Counted from the first letter of the stretch, positions 20,036-30,500 are shown. The stretch: 64,000 nt of DNA from Candidatus Opimibacter iunctus (GCA_016716665.1 JADJVH010000011.1:190658-254657), one strand, 5' to 3'. Numbers and translations are program-made. Notes: generated from the sequence alone by a model not told the origin.

Positions 20036-20725
20036 TCAATAATCCTGCTCTCGGCTCGCCGGTCTCGCTGCCCTACGGCGCCAGCCCTCCAGCCGATTGA
20101 TGGCCCAATGGCCATCAGGCTGCAGGCCGTATCTGAAGCGGTCATGCAACCTATTCGCTCGTCCCTGCCAGAACTCAATGGTATGCGGACGAACAATATA
20201 TCCTCCCCAATGCTCTGGCACAGGGAGCGGATCGATGTCCGCATATTTTTCTTCGACCTGTTTTGCATTCGCTTCCAATACACTCCGGTCAGGGATGACC
20301 TGGCTTTGTGGTGAGGTCCATGCACCTATCTGGCTGCCGCGCGGCCTTGATTGAAAATATTGCTCCGAACGTTCTTTTGAAACTTTTTCAACCTTCCCTT
20401 CTATCCGCACCTGCCGCTCCATTTCTTTCCAGAAGAATAGCAAGGCGACCTGTGGGTTCTCTGCCATCTCCTTTGACTTGTCGCTGTCATAATTGGTGAA
20501 AAATTCAAAACCTTCCTGATGCAGCCCTTTGAGCAACACAATTCTCGCAAACGGTTGCCCTTGTGAATTGGCGGTTGCAAGCGTCATGGCATTGGCTTCT
20601 TCTATTTCGGCTCCGATGGCTTCATGCCACCAGCGCCTGAACATATCCATTGGATCCAACGTCAGGTCCTCGTGTTCGAGTGCGCCGAGATGGTATGCTT
20701 TGCGGAGATCTTCTATGTTTTTCAC
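20036..20725 (-). CDS. pdxH: Pyridoxamine 5'-phosphate oxidase with extended C-terminus
   Basis: FMN enzyme that makes pyridoxal phosphate. Motifs: MTLATANSQGQPFARIVLLK, FFTNYDSDKSKEM (FMN and substrate binding), VRIEGKVEKVS, QSRPRGSQIGAWTS and PEHWGGYIVRPHTIEFWQGR. The start is taken as GTG 20725 because a strong promoter (20773-20800) lies inside the longer open frame. The protein should end R-L-A-P. Instead the frame reads RLEGWRRRAARPASREQDY. Removing one copy of a tandem 8-bp repeat (20081-20088 and 20089-20096) restores RLAP and a stop at 20073-20075. So the tail arises from an 8-bp duplication, real or artefactual. Confidence 0.93.
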   Translation of the reverse strand: MKNIEDLRKAYHLGALEHEDLTLDPMDMFRRWWHEAIGAEIEEANAMTLATANSQGQPFARIVLLKGLHQEGFEFFTNYDSDKSKEMAENPQVALLFFWKEMERQVRIEGKVEKVSKERSEQYFQSRPRGSQIGAWTSPQSQVIPDRSVLEANAKQVEEKYADIDPLPVPEHWGGYIVRPHTIEFWQGRANRLHDRFRYGLQPDGHWAINRLEGWRRRAARPASREQDY

Positions 20726-20772
20726 AGGATCGTATTTTAGTGAGCTCTCCGGCCGGATAGCCGGTGCAGTGG

Positions 20773-20800
20773 CAAAGATAAGCCCCAATCTGCGGACCAA
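20773..20800 (-). promoter_or_regulatory. Bacteroidota-type promoter of pdxH
   Basis: On the minus strand TTG (20800-20798), exactly 17 bp, then TATCTTTG (20780-20773), a perfect TAnnTTTG. It excludes start codons upstream of about 20765. Confidence 0.7.
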
Positions 20801-20910
20801 CGGACATTCAATTAACGACTCATTAGCGATTAATTGCAGTGTTCCGGTGTACCTTTATTGGGATGTTGTGTAAACCGGCTTCAGGAAGATCAACAAAGGA
20901 TATCGGGACC

Positions 20911-21291
20911 ATGCCCTTCCGGGCTGGTGTTGGCCTTCTTTTAGGCCTCTACCTCACGGTATTCCTGTTTCCTCCGGGATATATCCCTCACGTGCACAAT
21001 GACCGTGATATCCATACCGGGGATGTGTGCCGCACAGATGCCTGCCATATCACCATTTACCATCCCGGGGATCATAATGGCTGTCATCATAAGTTCCACT
21101 TTTCAAAGGCGCTGGATGAATGCCCGCTTTGCCATTCGATCGCAGCAAGGTATCTGCCACCACAGTTGGTCATACCTGTGGATATTGCCTTTGCACAACT
21201 CCCTTCCTTTTCGTTATGCCCGCCCGCGGACAGCTATGAACCTGCCATAGCCCATGCCGATCGCGGGCCACCGGTTTCTGCGGCCATCTGA
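20911..21291 (+). CDS. Small His/Cys-rich membrane or exported protein upstream of a TonB receptor
   Basis: 126 residues from ATG 20911, preceded by AAGGATAT; an upstream ATG at 20863 is possible. A hydrophobic segment (GVGLLLGLYLTVFLFPPG) is a signal or anchor. The rest is rich in histidine and cysteine: HVHND, CHITIYHPGDHNGCHHKFHF and a CPLCHS motif. Such pattern suggests metal binding in the periplasm. It lies 114 bp before a TonB-dependent receptor, the common Bacteroidota pairing of a small His-rich protein with a metal or cofactor receptor. Function inferred from context only. Confidence 0.6.
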   Translation: MPFRAGVGLLLGLYLTVFLFPPGYIPHVHNDRDIHTGDVCRTDACHITIYHPGDHNGCHHKFHFSKALDECPLCHSIAARYLPPQLVIPVDIAFAQLPSFSLCPPADSYEPAIAHADRGPPVSAAI

Positions 21292-21405
21292 TATCACCCT
21301 TTGTATTCGGAGGGGATTTCTTTTCAGATCAGTGCGCCACCTGCAGTGGCTGTCTCGATCTGGTGATCAGTCAACATTATTTTCAACGTAGAAAAAAGTT
21401 AAGCC

Positions 21406-23847
21406 ATGCGAATAGTGGGATTCAACCTCATTGTGTTGATGACATGCATCTACAACCTGTCATTTGCAGGTGCCCATCCCGATGCTGATAAAGCAACTCT
21501 GTCCGGGAAGGTCACCGATAAACTCACCGGCGAATTATTGCCCGGCGTAAATATTTACATCCCTGACCTGAAGACAGGGACCATCAGTAACCTGGATGGA
21601 ACATACCTGATCGAAAACCTGCCCTCGACAAGGGTGCTGGTGCAGGTCTCCTTTACCGGTTACAATCTCGTTTCCGTGACGATTGATCTCGGGACAACCT
21701 CCACCTATGATTTTACACTGGAGGAATCAGTCAATGAATTGCATGAAATCGTTGTCACTGGCACAGCCGGATCAGGGGAGAAAAACAGGACACCCACACC
21801 TATCTCTACTATACCAAGGACAGAGCTATTGCAAAATTCCTCATCCAATATTATCGATGCTATTGCCCGTCAACCAGGTATTTCCCAGGTGACGACCGGT
21901 GTTGGAATTTCAAAGCCTGTAATTCGGGGATTGGGATACAACAGGGTAGTGACAGTCATGGATGGTATCCGACAGGAAGGCCAGCAATGGGGCGATGAAC
22001 ACGGTATTGAAGTAGATGAATTTGCTGTCCATAAAGTGGAGATTTTAAAGGGACCGGCCAGCCTGACCTATGGATCAGATGCTATGGCCGGAGTTATCAA
22101 CCTGTTGAGCGCACCTACCTTGCCCGAAGGTCAGATCACCGGCAACTTCCTCGCCAACTATCAGACTAACAATGGGCTGCTTGCATACTCTGCTAATCTT
22201 GCCGGAAACAAGGAAGGCTTCATCTGGGATCTTCGATACAGCAATAAGAAAGCCCACGCTTATCAAAATGCTTATGACGGTGATGTGCTCAATTCTGGAT
22301 TTAAAGAAAATACACTCAGTGGGATCATCGGCCTGAACAAATCCTGGGGGTATACCCATCTCCATGTCAGTGCATATCACATGACGCCTGGTATTGTCGA
22401 AGGTGATCGGGATTCGGCAACAGGCCAGTTTATTAAACCAGCTGTTCTCAATGATACAACAGAAGTGACAGAGATCGCTGGTGATGATGATTTCAAATCG
22501 TACACACCATTGACACCATACCAGGACATCCATCATTACAAGGCCGTGCTCAACAACAGCTTTATCCTCGGGGATGGAAGCCTCAAGGCGACTCTTGGCT
22601 GGCAGAGCAACCGGCGTCTGGAATATGGTGACATATTGAATGAAGGCCAGTATGGACTGTACTTCCTGCTCAATACCCTCAACTATGACCTGAGATATAA
22701 TGTATCTACCGCAGATGATTATACATTTTCATTTGGCATCAATGGAATGCAGCAGGTGTCACAAAACAAAGGATCTGAATTCCTGATACCGGATTATGAC
22801 CTTTTTGATATTGGCTTTTTTATCACCGCGCAAAAGGCAATGGGCAATCTTGACATCAGTGGAGGTATACGATATGATTCACGAAATGAAAACGGAGAAG
22901 ATTTGTTTCTCGATGCAGATGGTATGATCGTCAGCGGAAGTGATCCTGAAGCCATCCATCAATTCACCGCCTTCCATTCCACATTTACAGGCATTTCAGG
23001 CAGCATCGGGGCCACCTATCAGTTTTCTGAAGATCTCTTTACAAAACTCAATGTATCGCGTGGATATCGTGCCCCCAATATCGCAGAGCTGGCATCCAAC
23101 GGAGTCCACGAAGGAACATTCAATTATATCATTGGCGACCCCTCACTTGCACCGGAGACCAGCCTTCAGCTTGACTATGCCCTTGGGGTCAGTGATCAGC
23201 ATATCACAGCGGAAGCAAGCGTGTTTGCGAGTACGATATACAATTACATTTTCCAGCGTAAACTTGAAAGTGCCTTTGGTGGTGATTCACTGTCTGAAGG
23301 GTATTCCACTTTCAAGTTTGTTCAGGGCACCGCCAATCTGGTGGGTGGCGAGATAACGATTGACATTCACCCGCACCCATTGGACTGGCTTCATTTTGAA
23401 AATTCTTTTTCCTATGTCAGTGCCACTCAAAAAGATCAGCCCGATTCCACCAGATATCTTCCACTCATACCGCCTGCAAAATGGAGATCAGAACTGAGGG
23501 CATCAGCCAAAACGCTAGGCAAGCACATTTCCAACGCGTATGTGATGATCGAGCTGGAAAACTACTGGAAGCAAAACAGGTACTATGCAGGGTATGGTAC
23601 AGAGACCGCAACGCCCGGATATGCCTTGCTCAACCTCGGTATAGGTGCTGATATCACATCAAAGGACAAAACACTTTTTTCGGTTTATATCAACGCCAAT
23701 AACCTGACAGATGTCGCATATCAAAGTCATCTGAGCCGGTTGAAATATGCCGATGTCAATAATGTCACCGGCAGGTCAGGGGTGTATAATATGGGAAGGA
23801 ATATCAGTATTAAAGTGTTGGTGCCACTTGCATTTACATCGATGTAA
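21406..23847 (+). CDS. TonB-dependent outer-membrane receptor with CarboxypepD_reg-like domain
   Basis: 813 residues. Signal peptide, then a carboxypeptidase regulatory-like domain (about 27-110, LSGKVTDKLTGELLPGVNIY and DLGTTSTYDFTLEES), then the plug (EIVVTGTAGSGEKNRTPTPI, VIRGLGYNRVVTVMDGI, VEILKGPASLTYGSDAMAGV) and a 22-strand barrel ending in KVLVPLAFTSM. The box RGYRAPNIAELASNGVHEGT is typical of small siderophore or metal receptors rather than SusC-type glycan porins; no SusD gene follows. With the His-rich protein upstream, metal or metal-chelate uptake is a reasonable inference. Confidence 0.9.
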   Translation: MRIVGFNLIVLMTCIYNLSFAGAHPDADKATLSGKVTDKLTGELLPGVNIYIPDLKTGTISNLDGTYLIENLPSTRVLVQVSFTGYNLVSVTIDLGTTSTYDFTLEESVNELHEIVVTGTAGSGEKNRTPTPISTIPRTELLQNSSSNIIDAIARQPGISQVTTGVGISKPVIRGLGYNRVVTVMDGIRQEGQQWGDEHGIEVDEFAVHKVEILKGPASLTYGSDAMAGVINLLSAPTLPEGQITGNFLANYQTNNGLLAYSANLAGNKEGFIWDLRYSNKKAHAYQNAYDGDVLNSGFKENTLSGIIGLNKSWGYTHLHVSAYHMTPGIVEGDRDSATGQFIKPAVLNDTTEVTEIAGDDDFKSYTPLTPYQDIHHYKAVLNNSFILGDGSLKATLGWQSNRRLEYGDILNEGQYGLYFLLNTLNYDLRYNVSTADDYTFSFGINGMQQVSQNKGSEFLIPDYDLFDIGFFITAQKAMGNLDISGGIRYDSRNENGEDLFLDADGMIVSGSDPEAIHQFTAFHSTFTGISGSIGATYQFSEDLFTKLNVSRGYRAPNIAELASNGVHEGTFNYIIGDPSLAPETSLQLDYALGVSDQHITAEASVFASTIYNYIFQRKLESAFGGDSLSEGYSTFKFVQGTANLVGGEITIDIHPHPLDWLHFENSFSYVSATQKDQPDSTRYLPLIPPAKWRSELRASAKTLGKHISNAYVMIELENYWKQNRYYAGYGTETATPGYALLNLGIGADITSKDKTLFSVYINANNLTDVAYQSHLSRLKYADVNNVTGRSGVYNMGRNISIKVLVPLAFTSM

Positions 23848-23932
23848 TGCCCTGATTGCTTTAGGAAACAGGGATTGCGTTGGTGGTGATCTGTGTGGGC
23901 AGCCTGTGCATTCCTAAAAGCGGGTTACTTTT

Positions 23933-23962
23933 ACTTCTCCGGCTGTGTCTGGCCGGAGAAGT
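23933..23962. promoter_or_regulatory. Perfect 11-bp inverted repeat just upstream of the tocopherol-cyclase-like gene
   Basis: ACTTCTCCGGC (23933-23943), 8-base loop, GCCGGAGAAGT (23952-23962), followed at once by TATATTTTA and the ATG at 23975. Either an operator over the promoter or the terminator of the TonB receptor gene. Confidence 0.6.
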
Positions 23963-23974
23963 ATATTTTAGCGT

Positions 23975-24952
23975 ATGCCCGGATTGTTCCACAAATTATA
24001 TCACCCTGAAATCTTCCAGGGCAGCCTGTCCAAGCAAAAATATTTCGAGGGATGGTATTATAAGCTGGTCTCTGCAGATGAGCAGCATGCAGTAGCGGTC
24101 ATCCCGGGAATTGCCATTTATGATGACACTGACCATCATGCCTTTATCCAGGTGATCAATGGGGTCCGGCAGACCACTTCATATCATCGCTTTCCGCTTG
24201 AACAGTTTTCAGCAGATGAGGACACCTTGAAGATCGATATCGGGAAGAATCATTTTTCAAAGACTAGTGTTTCACTAGACCTGCCCGAACTGAAGGGTGA
24301 TATCACCTTGCAGGACAGCATACCATTAGTCTCCTCCTTGCTGAGCCCCGGCATTATGGGATGGTACTCCTTTATGCCAAGTATGCAATGCTATCACGGT
24401 GTGGTCAGCCTGCATCATGTGCTTGAAGGTAAGACTAGCGGCACAGCAGGTGAGATTGAGTGGAGTAAGGGAGTAGGGTATATCGAAAAAGACTGGGGCA
24501 CCTCTTTTCCAAAATGCTGGATATGGATACACTCCAACAATTTTAAAGATCAATCTCCCGCTTCATTGATGGCATCAGTTGCGCACATACCTTGGATGGG
24601 GAGATATTTTCCAGGCTTTATAGTGGTCCTGCTTGCTGGAGGAATTGAGTACCGTTTTGCTACCTATAATGGTTCACGGATGAAATGCTCGGTTCTCGAA
24701 GACCGGGTAGTGCTGGAATTTAGGCGAGGTGATCTGCATCTTTCTATTCATGCATTCAGGGGGCCGACCGCTGTGCTGAGATCTCCGTTGACCGGGCAGA
24801 TGACCGGCAAGGTCAATGAGAGTCTTCAAGCAAGGGTAGAGGTTGCCCTTTCTCGTTCCGGACAAACCATCTGGGAGTCTACCGGTACCTCTGCAGGTCT
24901 TGAAGTCGCAGGGGATACGACTATTCTTGAAAGCGAATCCTGGCGGAGGTAG
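23975..24952 (+). CDS. Tocopherol cyclase-like family protein
   Basis: 325 residues, no signal peptide. The start MPGLFHKLYHPEIFQG with KQKYFEGWYYKLV, the central SPGIMGWYSFMPSMQCYHGV and IEWSKGVGYIEKDWGTSFP with CWIWIHSNNF are hallmarks of the tocopherol cyclase-like family, a beta-barrel lipid-binding fold also found in non-photosynthetic bacteria. The bacterial members are mostly uncharacterised, and tocopherol synthesis is not implied here. Downstream gene starts 33 bp later with its own promoter. Confidence 0.8.
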   Translation: MPGLFHKLYHPEIFQGSLSKQKYFEGWYYKLVSADEQHAVAVIPGIAIYDDTDHHAFIQVINGVRQTTSYHRFPLEQFSADEDTLKIDIGKNHFSKTSVSLDLPELKGDITLQDSIPLVSSLLSPGIMGWYSFMPSMQCYHGVVSLHHVLEGKTSGTAGEIEWSKGVGYIEKDWGTSFPKCWIWIHSNNFKDQSPASLMASVAHIPWMGRYFPGFIVVLLAGGIEYRFATYNGSRMKCSVLEDRVVLEFRRGDLHLSIHAFRGPTAVLRSPLTGQMTGKVNESLQARVEVALSRSGQTIWESTGTSAGLEVAGDTTILESESWRR

Positions 24953-24980
24953 TTGAATTCCACAGAGGTGGCTACCTTTG
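24953..24980 (+). promoter_or_regulatory. Bacteroidota-type promoter of the DUF4271 gene
   Basis: TTG (24953-24955), 17 bp, TACCTTTG (24973-24980), an exact consensus. The ATG at 24986 is only 5 bp beyond, giving a nearly leaderless mRNA. Confidence 0.7.
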
Positions 24981-24985
24981 CGCCC

Positions 24986-26017
24986 ATGAACCGCTTCCTG
25001 GGAATAGCCATCTTGCTTGCATTTGCCTCCGTAGCCTGGGGGCAATCGTCCGGGAACCCATTTGACCTGAAATACCGGCCCGCCAAACCCAAAGTAGATC
25101 CTACGCCTAAGCCCTCAGGGATAGCAGCAGACACACAGACTAAAGCTATCGTGACCCAGCCTGTTGTCAAGCCCCCAGCTACTACGGTCAAGCCAGACAC
25201 AACCCCTGTGCCTGTGACTGCTGCTGGTAGTCAGCCGGATACCAATCTACCCGGGGCAAATTCTAATCCTTTCGAAAGGGCCAAAGAAACAGATTCAATC
25301 AAGTCCGCAGTGGTGACTCCTGTAGATACCCCTGCTAAAAAGCCAGCCCTTGGGAAAATTCTTCCCCCGGTCCCAAAAACAAAAGCCTCGCGGGGATTTC
25401 AGATCTTTTTCATGCTGCTGAGCCTCCTTTTCCTGATTTTTATTGTCAATGTGGAGCGCAGTTTCGTCCGGGACCTCTGGAGAGTCATCTCTAATGAGAA
25501 TTATAGTTCGCTGCACCATCGCAACCAGCGGAATACCATGCGGCAGATCCTGCTCATGATGGGTTACACAGTATTTATCATTCAGGGAGGCCTGTTTATT
25601 TTCCATGCGCTTCAGGTTTTCCACTATACCGGGACCTTGCTCGATAATATCTGGGTATCCATATTATTGGTGCTGGGCATCTATCTGACCCGCCATGGAG
25701 TGCTGCGCTATCTCAAGTGGCTCTTCAATAACGAGAAAGAGTTGACGCTCTTTGGATTCGATATCAGCATCTTCAACACCATGGTCGGACTAGTCCTCCT
25801 GCCGATCAATATACTGATCATTTTCGGACCGGAAACCATGCATAAGCCGTTGATTATCATAGGCATTATAGCCATTGCGGCAGCTTACCTCCTCAGGCAG
25901 CTCAGGTGGGTGCTCACGGCCCGCCAACTTATTGTCAATAGTCTATTTCTCTTTTTTGTTTATCTTTGCGCCGTCGAAATCCTCCCCTTGTGGGCTATTT
26001 CTAAGTTATTCTGGTGA
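24986..26017 (+). CDS. DUF4271 membrane protein
   Basis: 343 residues. The start at 24986 opens a signal peptide (MNRFLGIAILLAFASVAWG). Residues 25-130 are a Pro/Thr/Lys-rich linker, then six hydrophobic segments: FFMLLSLLFLIFIV, IQGGLFIFHAL, VSILLVLGIYL, LVLLPINILIIFG, IIIGIIAIAAAYLL and LFLFFVYLCAVEIL. This is the pattern of DUF4271, a Bacteroidota membrane family usually just upstream of hemD, as here (26 bp). Function unknown; the partnership hints at an envelope or haem-linked role. Confidence 0.85.
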   Translation: MNRFLGIAILLAFASVAWGQSSGNPFDLKYRPAKPKVDPTPKPSGIAADTQTKAIVTQPVVKPPATTVKPDTTPVPVTAAGSQPDTNLPGANSNPFERAKETDSIKSAVVTPVDTPAKKPALGKILPPVPKTKASRGFQIFFMLLSLLFLIFIVNVERSFVRDLWRVISNENYSSLHHRNQRNTMRQILLMMGYTVFIIQGGLFIFHALQVFHYTGTLLDNIWVSILLVLGIYLTRHGVLRYLKWLFNNEKELTLFGFDISIFNTMVGLVLLPINILIIFGPETMHKPLIIIGIIAIAAAYLLRQLRWVLTARQLIVNSLFLFFVYLCAVEILPLWAISKLFW

Positions 26018-26043
26018 GTGATTGATCCATTAAAACCTGTCGA

Positions 26044-26829
26044 ATGGGTACAAACAGTATCAAAGCAAGTTCAACATCAAGTCCAAAACGTACCGTGAAG
26101 ACGATTTTAGTCTCACAGCCTAAGCCAGAACGATCCCCATACTATGACATTGAGAAGAAGTATGCTATCCAGATAGACTGGAGGCCCTTTAATCATGTGG
26201 AGCCGGTCACGGAAAAGGAATTTCGTAAGTACCGTATCCGTCCGGATGAATTCCAGGCCGTGGTGATGACCAGCAAGAACAGTATTGACCACTTTTTCCG
26301 CCTCTGTGAAGAGATGCGCGTCAAGGTCTCCCAGGACATGAAGTATTTCTGTACCTCCGAGACCGTAGCCCATTACCTGCAGAAGTTTATCCAATACCGC
26401 AAGCGCAAGGTATTTGTGGGAGAGCGATCCATCCAGGATCTGTCCAGCGCGCTGCAAAAACATAAGTCCACCACACGATTCCTCGTGCCATGTTCAAACC
26501 TGGGTAAGGAAGATGTGATCGATTACCTCAAGCAGAAGGAAGTCAACTTCGAATCCGCTGTGATGTACAAGTCCGTATCCAGTGACTTGTCAGATCTCAG
26601 GGACATCTTCTATGACATGCTGATCTTCTTTAGTCCGCAGGGTATTGAGTCCTTGTTTGAAAACTTTCCTGATTTCAAGCAGAACAATACACGCATCGCT
26701 GTCTTTGGCAATATCACCGCCAAGGCCGCAGAGGAACATCATCTTCATATCGATGTTGTTGCACCCGCTCCCGGCATACCTTCGATGTCAATGGCCCTGG
26801 ACAAATACCTCCAGGAGTCTAACAAGTAA
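26044..26829 (+). CDS. hemD: Uroporphyrinogen-III synthase
   Basis: 261 residues. HemD closes linear hydroxymethylbilane to uroporphyrinogen III in haem and corrinoid synthesis. Family features are weakly conserved: ILVSQPKPERSPYYDIEKKY at the first domain start, FQAVVMTSKNSIDHF, TSETVAHYLQKF, DMLIFFSPQGIESLFENFPD and IAVFGNITAKAAEEHHL. An N-terminal Ser/Lys-rich extension of about 18 residues precedes the fold. It follows the DUF4271 gene in the usual Bacteroidota order and may share its transcript. Corrinoid need fits the B12-dependent icmF downstream. Confidence 0.88.
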   Translation: MGTNSIKASSTSSPKRTVKTILVSQPKPERSPYYDIEKKYAIQIDWRPFNHVEPVTEKEFRKYRIRPDEFQAVVMTSKNSIDHFFRLCEEMRVKVSQDMKYFCTSETVAHYLQKFIQYRKRKVFVGERSIQDLSSALQKHKSTTRFLVPCSNLGKEDVIDYLKQKEVNFESAVMYKSVSSDLSDLRDIFYDMLIFFSPQGIESLFENFPDFKQNNTRIAVFGNITAKAAEEHHLHIDVVAPAPGIPSMSMALDKYLQESNK

Positions 26830-26871
26830 TATCAGGGATACCCGGCAACTAAAGGCTAATACCTGTTGTTG

Positions 26872-27528
26872 ATGCAGACGATGATATCAACATCGAGACC
26901 TCCGCTTATCGAACATCTCCAGCAAAAACTGCTGCGTGAGCCATTGCCCGGCCAGTCTGCCCATTTCAAGATGGCACATGCGGTCAGGAAAGTGGAGCCC
27001 GTACCCGAAAGCGAAACTACGCGCGAGGCTGCTGTCTTGATGACCTTGTTTGAAAAAGAACCCGGTGACTGGCAGCTGATCTTTATCAGGAGAGCTTCAT
27101 CCCATCCCCAGGACAAGCATGCCGGTCAGGTAGGCTTTCCAGGAGGTAAGAGGGAGGCCTCGGATCCGGACCTCATGTATACCGCCCTGAGGGAAAGCGA
27201 AGAAGAGATTGCTCTGGACCTTTCAGGGATTGATGTCCTGGGCCCCCTGTCACCTCTTTACATCACGGTCAGCAAATTCCTGGTGCATCCATACCTTGCC
27301 TATTCATGGAAGACACCACTATTGACCCGGCAGGAAGCAGAGGTCGAGGAAATCCTGGAGATACCGCTCAGCCATTTTTTTGACCCTGCCTCCAGGAAAG
27401 AGACACGGATCAACCTGACCAGTGGGATCATCCTCAACCATGTGCCCTCATTCCAGGTCGGTGGGCAGGTGATTTGGGGCGCCACGGCCATGATCCTCAA
27501 TGAATTCCTTGAGATCATGCCCTCCTAA
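26872..27528 (+). CDS. Nudix hydrolase, CoA pyrophosphatase type
   Basis: 218 residues. Hydrolyses CoA or derivatives to phosphopantetheine and adenosine 3',5'-bisphosphate in the NudL/PCD1 branch. HAGQVGFPGGKRE is the UPF0035 motif directly before the Nudix box, whose core is ALRESEEEIAL (RExxEE). Start at ATG 26872, with 26881 as alternative; TTG 26866 is unlikely. It lies 42 bp after hemD and 40 bp before icmF, an acyl-CoA enzyme. Confidence 0.87.
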   Translation: MQTMISTSRPPLIEHLQQKLLREPLPGQSAHFKMAHAVRKVEPVPESETTREAAVLMTLFEKEPGDWQLIFIRRASSHPQDKHAGQVGFPGGKREASDPDLMYTALRESEEEIALDLSGIDVLGPLSPLYITVSKFLVHPYLAYSWKTPLLTRQEAEVEEILEIPLSHFFDPASRKETRINLTSGIILNHVPSFQVGGQVIWGATAMILNEFLEIMPS

Positions 27529-27568
27529 TGACCTGAGGAGCACACATTTCCGTATTTTGTGACCTCAC

Positions 27569-30500
27569 ATGGAAACGATACTACCAATCACCGCATACCA
27601 GCCTAAGCACCATATCAGGATCGTTACGGCAGCCTCCCTTTTTGACGGCCACGATGCCGCGATCAATATCATGCGACGCATCATGCAGCGCTCAGGAGCA
27701 GAGATCATCCACCTCGGGCACAATCGCAGCGCAAAGGAAATCGTAGACACCGCGATACAGGAAGATGCACAAGGCATAGCACTGACTTCCTATCAGGGCG
27801 GGCATAATGAGTATTTCAAATACATCTTTGATATGCTCAAGGAAAGAGGCGCGGGCCATGTCAAGATATTTGGCGGTGGTGGGGTACTATTCTCCCTGAA
27901 GAAATCAAGGCATTGCAGGATTATGGCATCACCCGTATCTACTCTCCTGATGACGGTCGTCACATGGGACTCCAGGGCATGATCAATGATGTCCTGCAAC
28001 AATGTGACTTTCCACTTGGAGAGCACGTCAATGGCGAACTAAAGAAGATCTCAAAGAAAGATCATCTCTCTATCTCGCGACTGATCACTGCGGTGGAAAA
28101 CTATCCTGATGAAAATCAGCACTGGATCGCCCAAATCACATCAAAGGCAAAAGATTCAAAAGTTCCGGTGCTCGGTATTACCGGGACTGGTGGTGCAGGT
28201 AAGTCAAGCATGATCGATGAGATCATCCGCAGATACCTGCTTGATTTTCCGGACAAGGATCTTGCTGTGGTTTCAGTAGATCCAAGCAAGAGAAAAACAG
28301 GTGGTGCGCTATTGGGTGACCGTATCCGCATGAATGCATTGATCTCCCCACGAGTATATATGCGTTCGCTCGCGACACGTCAATCAAATCTCGCTCTATC
28401 CAAACATATCAAGCAGGCTGTAGATATCCTGAAGGCTGCTGAGTTTGACATGATCATCCTCGAGACCTCAGGTATCGGACAGTCTGATACGGAGATCGTG
28501 GATCATGCGGATATGTCCCTGTACATCATGACACCTGAATTTGGTGCCGCATCACAGCTCGAAAAAATCGACATGCTTGATTTCGCCGATGTGATCGCGA
28601 TCAATAAATTTGACAAGCGTGGTGCACAGGATGCGCTGCGTGATGTGCGCAAGCAATACAAGCGCAATCATGAATTGTGGGACGTGAAAGATGAAGATAT
28701 TCCAGTGTTTGGAACGATTGCTTCACAGTTTAATGACCCTGGTACAAACGCACTCTACAAGAAGATCATACAGATACTGGAAGCTAAAACCAGTATTACG
28801 TTCCATAGTACTGTGCAGTTCAAGACAGGTGAGAGTGAAAAGATTTACATCATTCCACCACATCGCGTAAGGTACCTTTCAGAGATAGCAGACAACAATC
28901 GTAAGTATGATGCCTGGGCGAAAGAGGAAGCAGAGAAGGCAGCGCTGTTGTATGCATTGAAAGAATCAAAGGCTCATTTTGAAGAAAAGGGGATTGCAGA
29001 GAAGTCACGGATCAACTCAACAAGGAGTTTGATCGGCTAAAGCAGGATGTGCATGGCGATGTCTGGCGCTGGCTTGAAGAATGGCCGGAGATACGTCACC
29101 AGTATATTGATGATGATTATTCCTACAAGGTCAGGGACAAGGTCATCAAGGTGGATACACATGTGCGTTCGCTTTCAGGCACGCGTATTCCGGTAGTTGC
29201 TTTACCAGCATACAAAGACTGGGGTACGCTCGTCAATTGGGTCACTCAGGAAAATCTACCAGGACGCTTTCCTTTTACAGCAGGTATATATCCATTCAAA
29301 CGCAAGGGCGAAGACCCGACACGTATGTTTGCCGGAGAGGGTGGGCCGGAGCGCACCAACAAGCGATTCCACTATGTATCTAAAGGCATGCCTGCCATCA
29401 GGTTATCTACTGCATTTGACAGTGTGACGCTTTATGGTGAGGATCCTGATTATCGTCCTGACATCTATGGTAAGATCGGAAACGCAGGCGTGAGCATTTG
29501 TTCACTCGATGATGCCAAGCGTTTGTATTCAGGATTTGATCTCTGTGATCCAAAGACTTCGGTCTCGATGACGATCAATGGCCCTGCGGCTACGATCTGC
29601 GCATTCTTTATGAATGCGGCCATTGATCAGCAATGCGAATTGTACATCAAGGAGAACAAGCTCGAAGCGGAAGTTGAAAAAGCATTCCAGCGAAAATATG
29701 ATCAGCAAGGGTTTCCAAGGCCAGCCTATGACCAGGAAATTCCTGAAGGAAACAATGGCCTTGGATTGATGTTGCTCGGCTTGACAGGTGATGAAGTATT
29801 GGAGCCAGAGATATATAGCAAGCTAAAAGCAAAAGCACTCCAATCCGTTCGCGGCACAGTGCAGGCTGATATCCTCAAGGAAGACCAGGCGCAGAATACC
29901 TGCATCTTCTCTACGGAGTTTTCACTCCGGCTGATGGGGGATATGCAGGCGTATTTTATTGATGAGAATATTCGCAATTTTTATTCCGTGTCCATCTCAG
30001 GATATCACATTGCGGAAGCGGGGGCTAATCCGATCACGCAGTTGGCCTTTACACTATCCAATGGGTTTACGTTTGTTGAATACTATTTGTCGAGAGGATT
30101 AGCCATCGATGATTTTGCACCAAACCTTTCCTTCTTCTTCTCAAATGGAGTAGATCCGGAGTATGCGGTTATCGGCAGAGTGGCTCGACGCATTTGGGCA
30201 AAAGCAATGAAGTATAAATACGGCGGCAATGATCGCTCACAAAAACTGAAATACCATATCCAGACGAGTGGTCGTTCATTGCACGCGCAGGAGATTTCCT
30301 TCAATGACATCAGGACGACCCTGCAGGCTTTGTATGCAATCTATGACAACTGCAATAGCCTTCATACCAATGCGTATGATGAAGCGATCACCACACCAAC
30401 TGAAGAAAGTGTGCGCAGGGCGATGGCGATTCAACTGATCATCAATCATGAGCTTGGCCTGGCTAAGAATGAAAACCCTTTGCAAGGTGCATTTATCATT

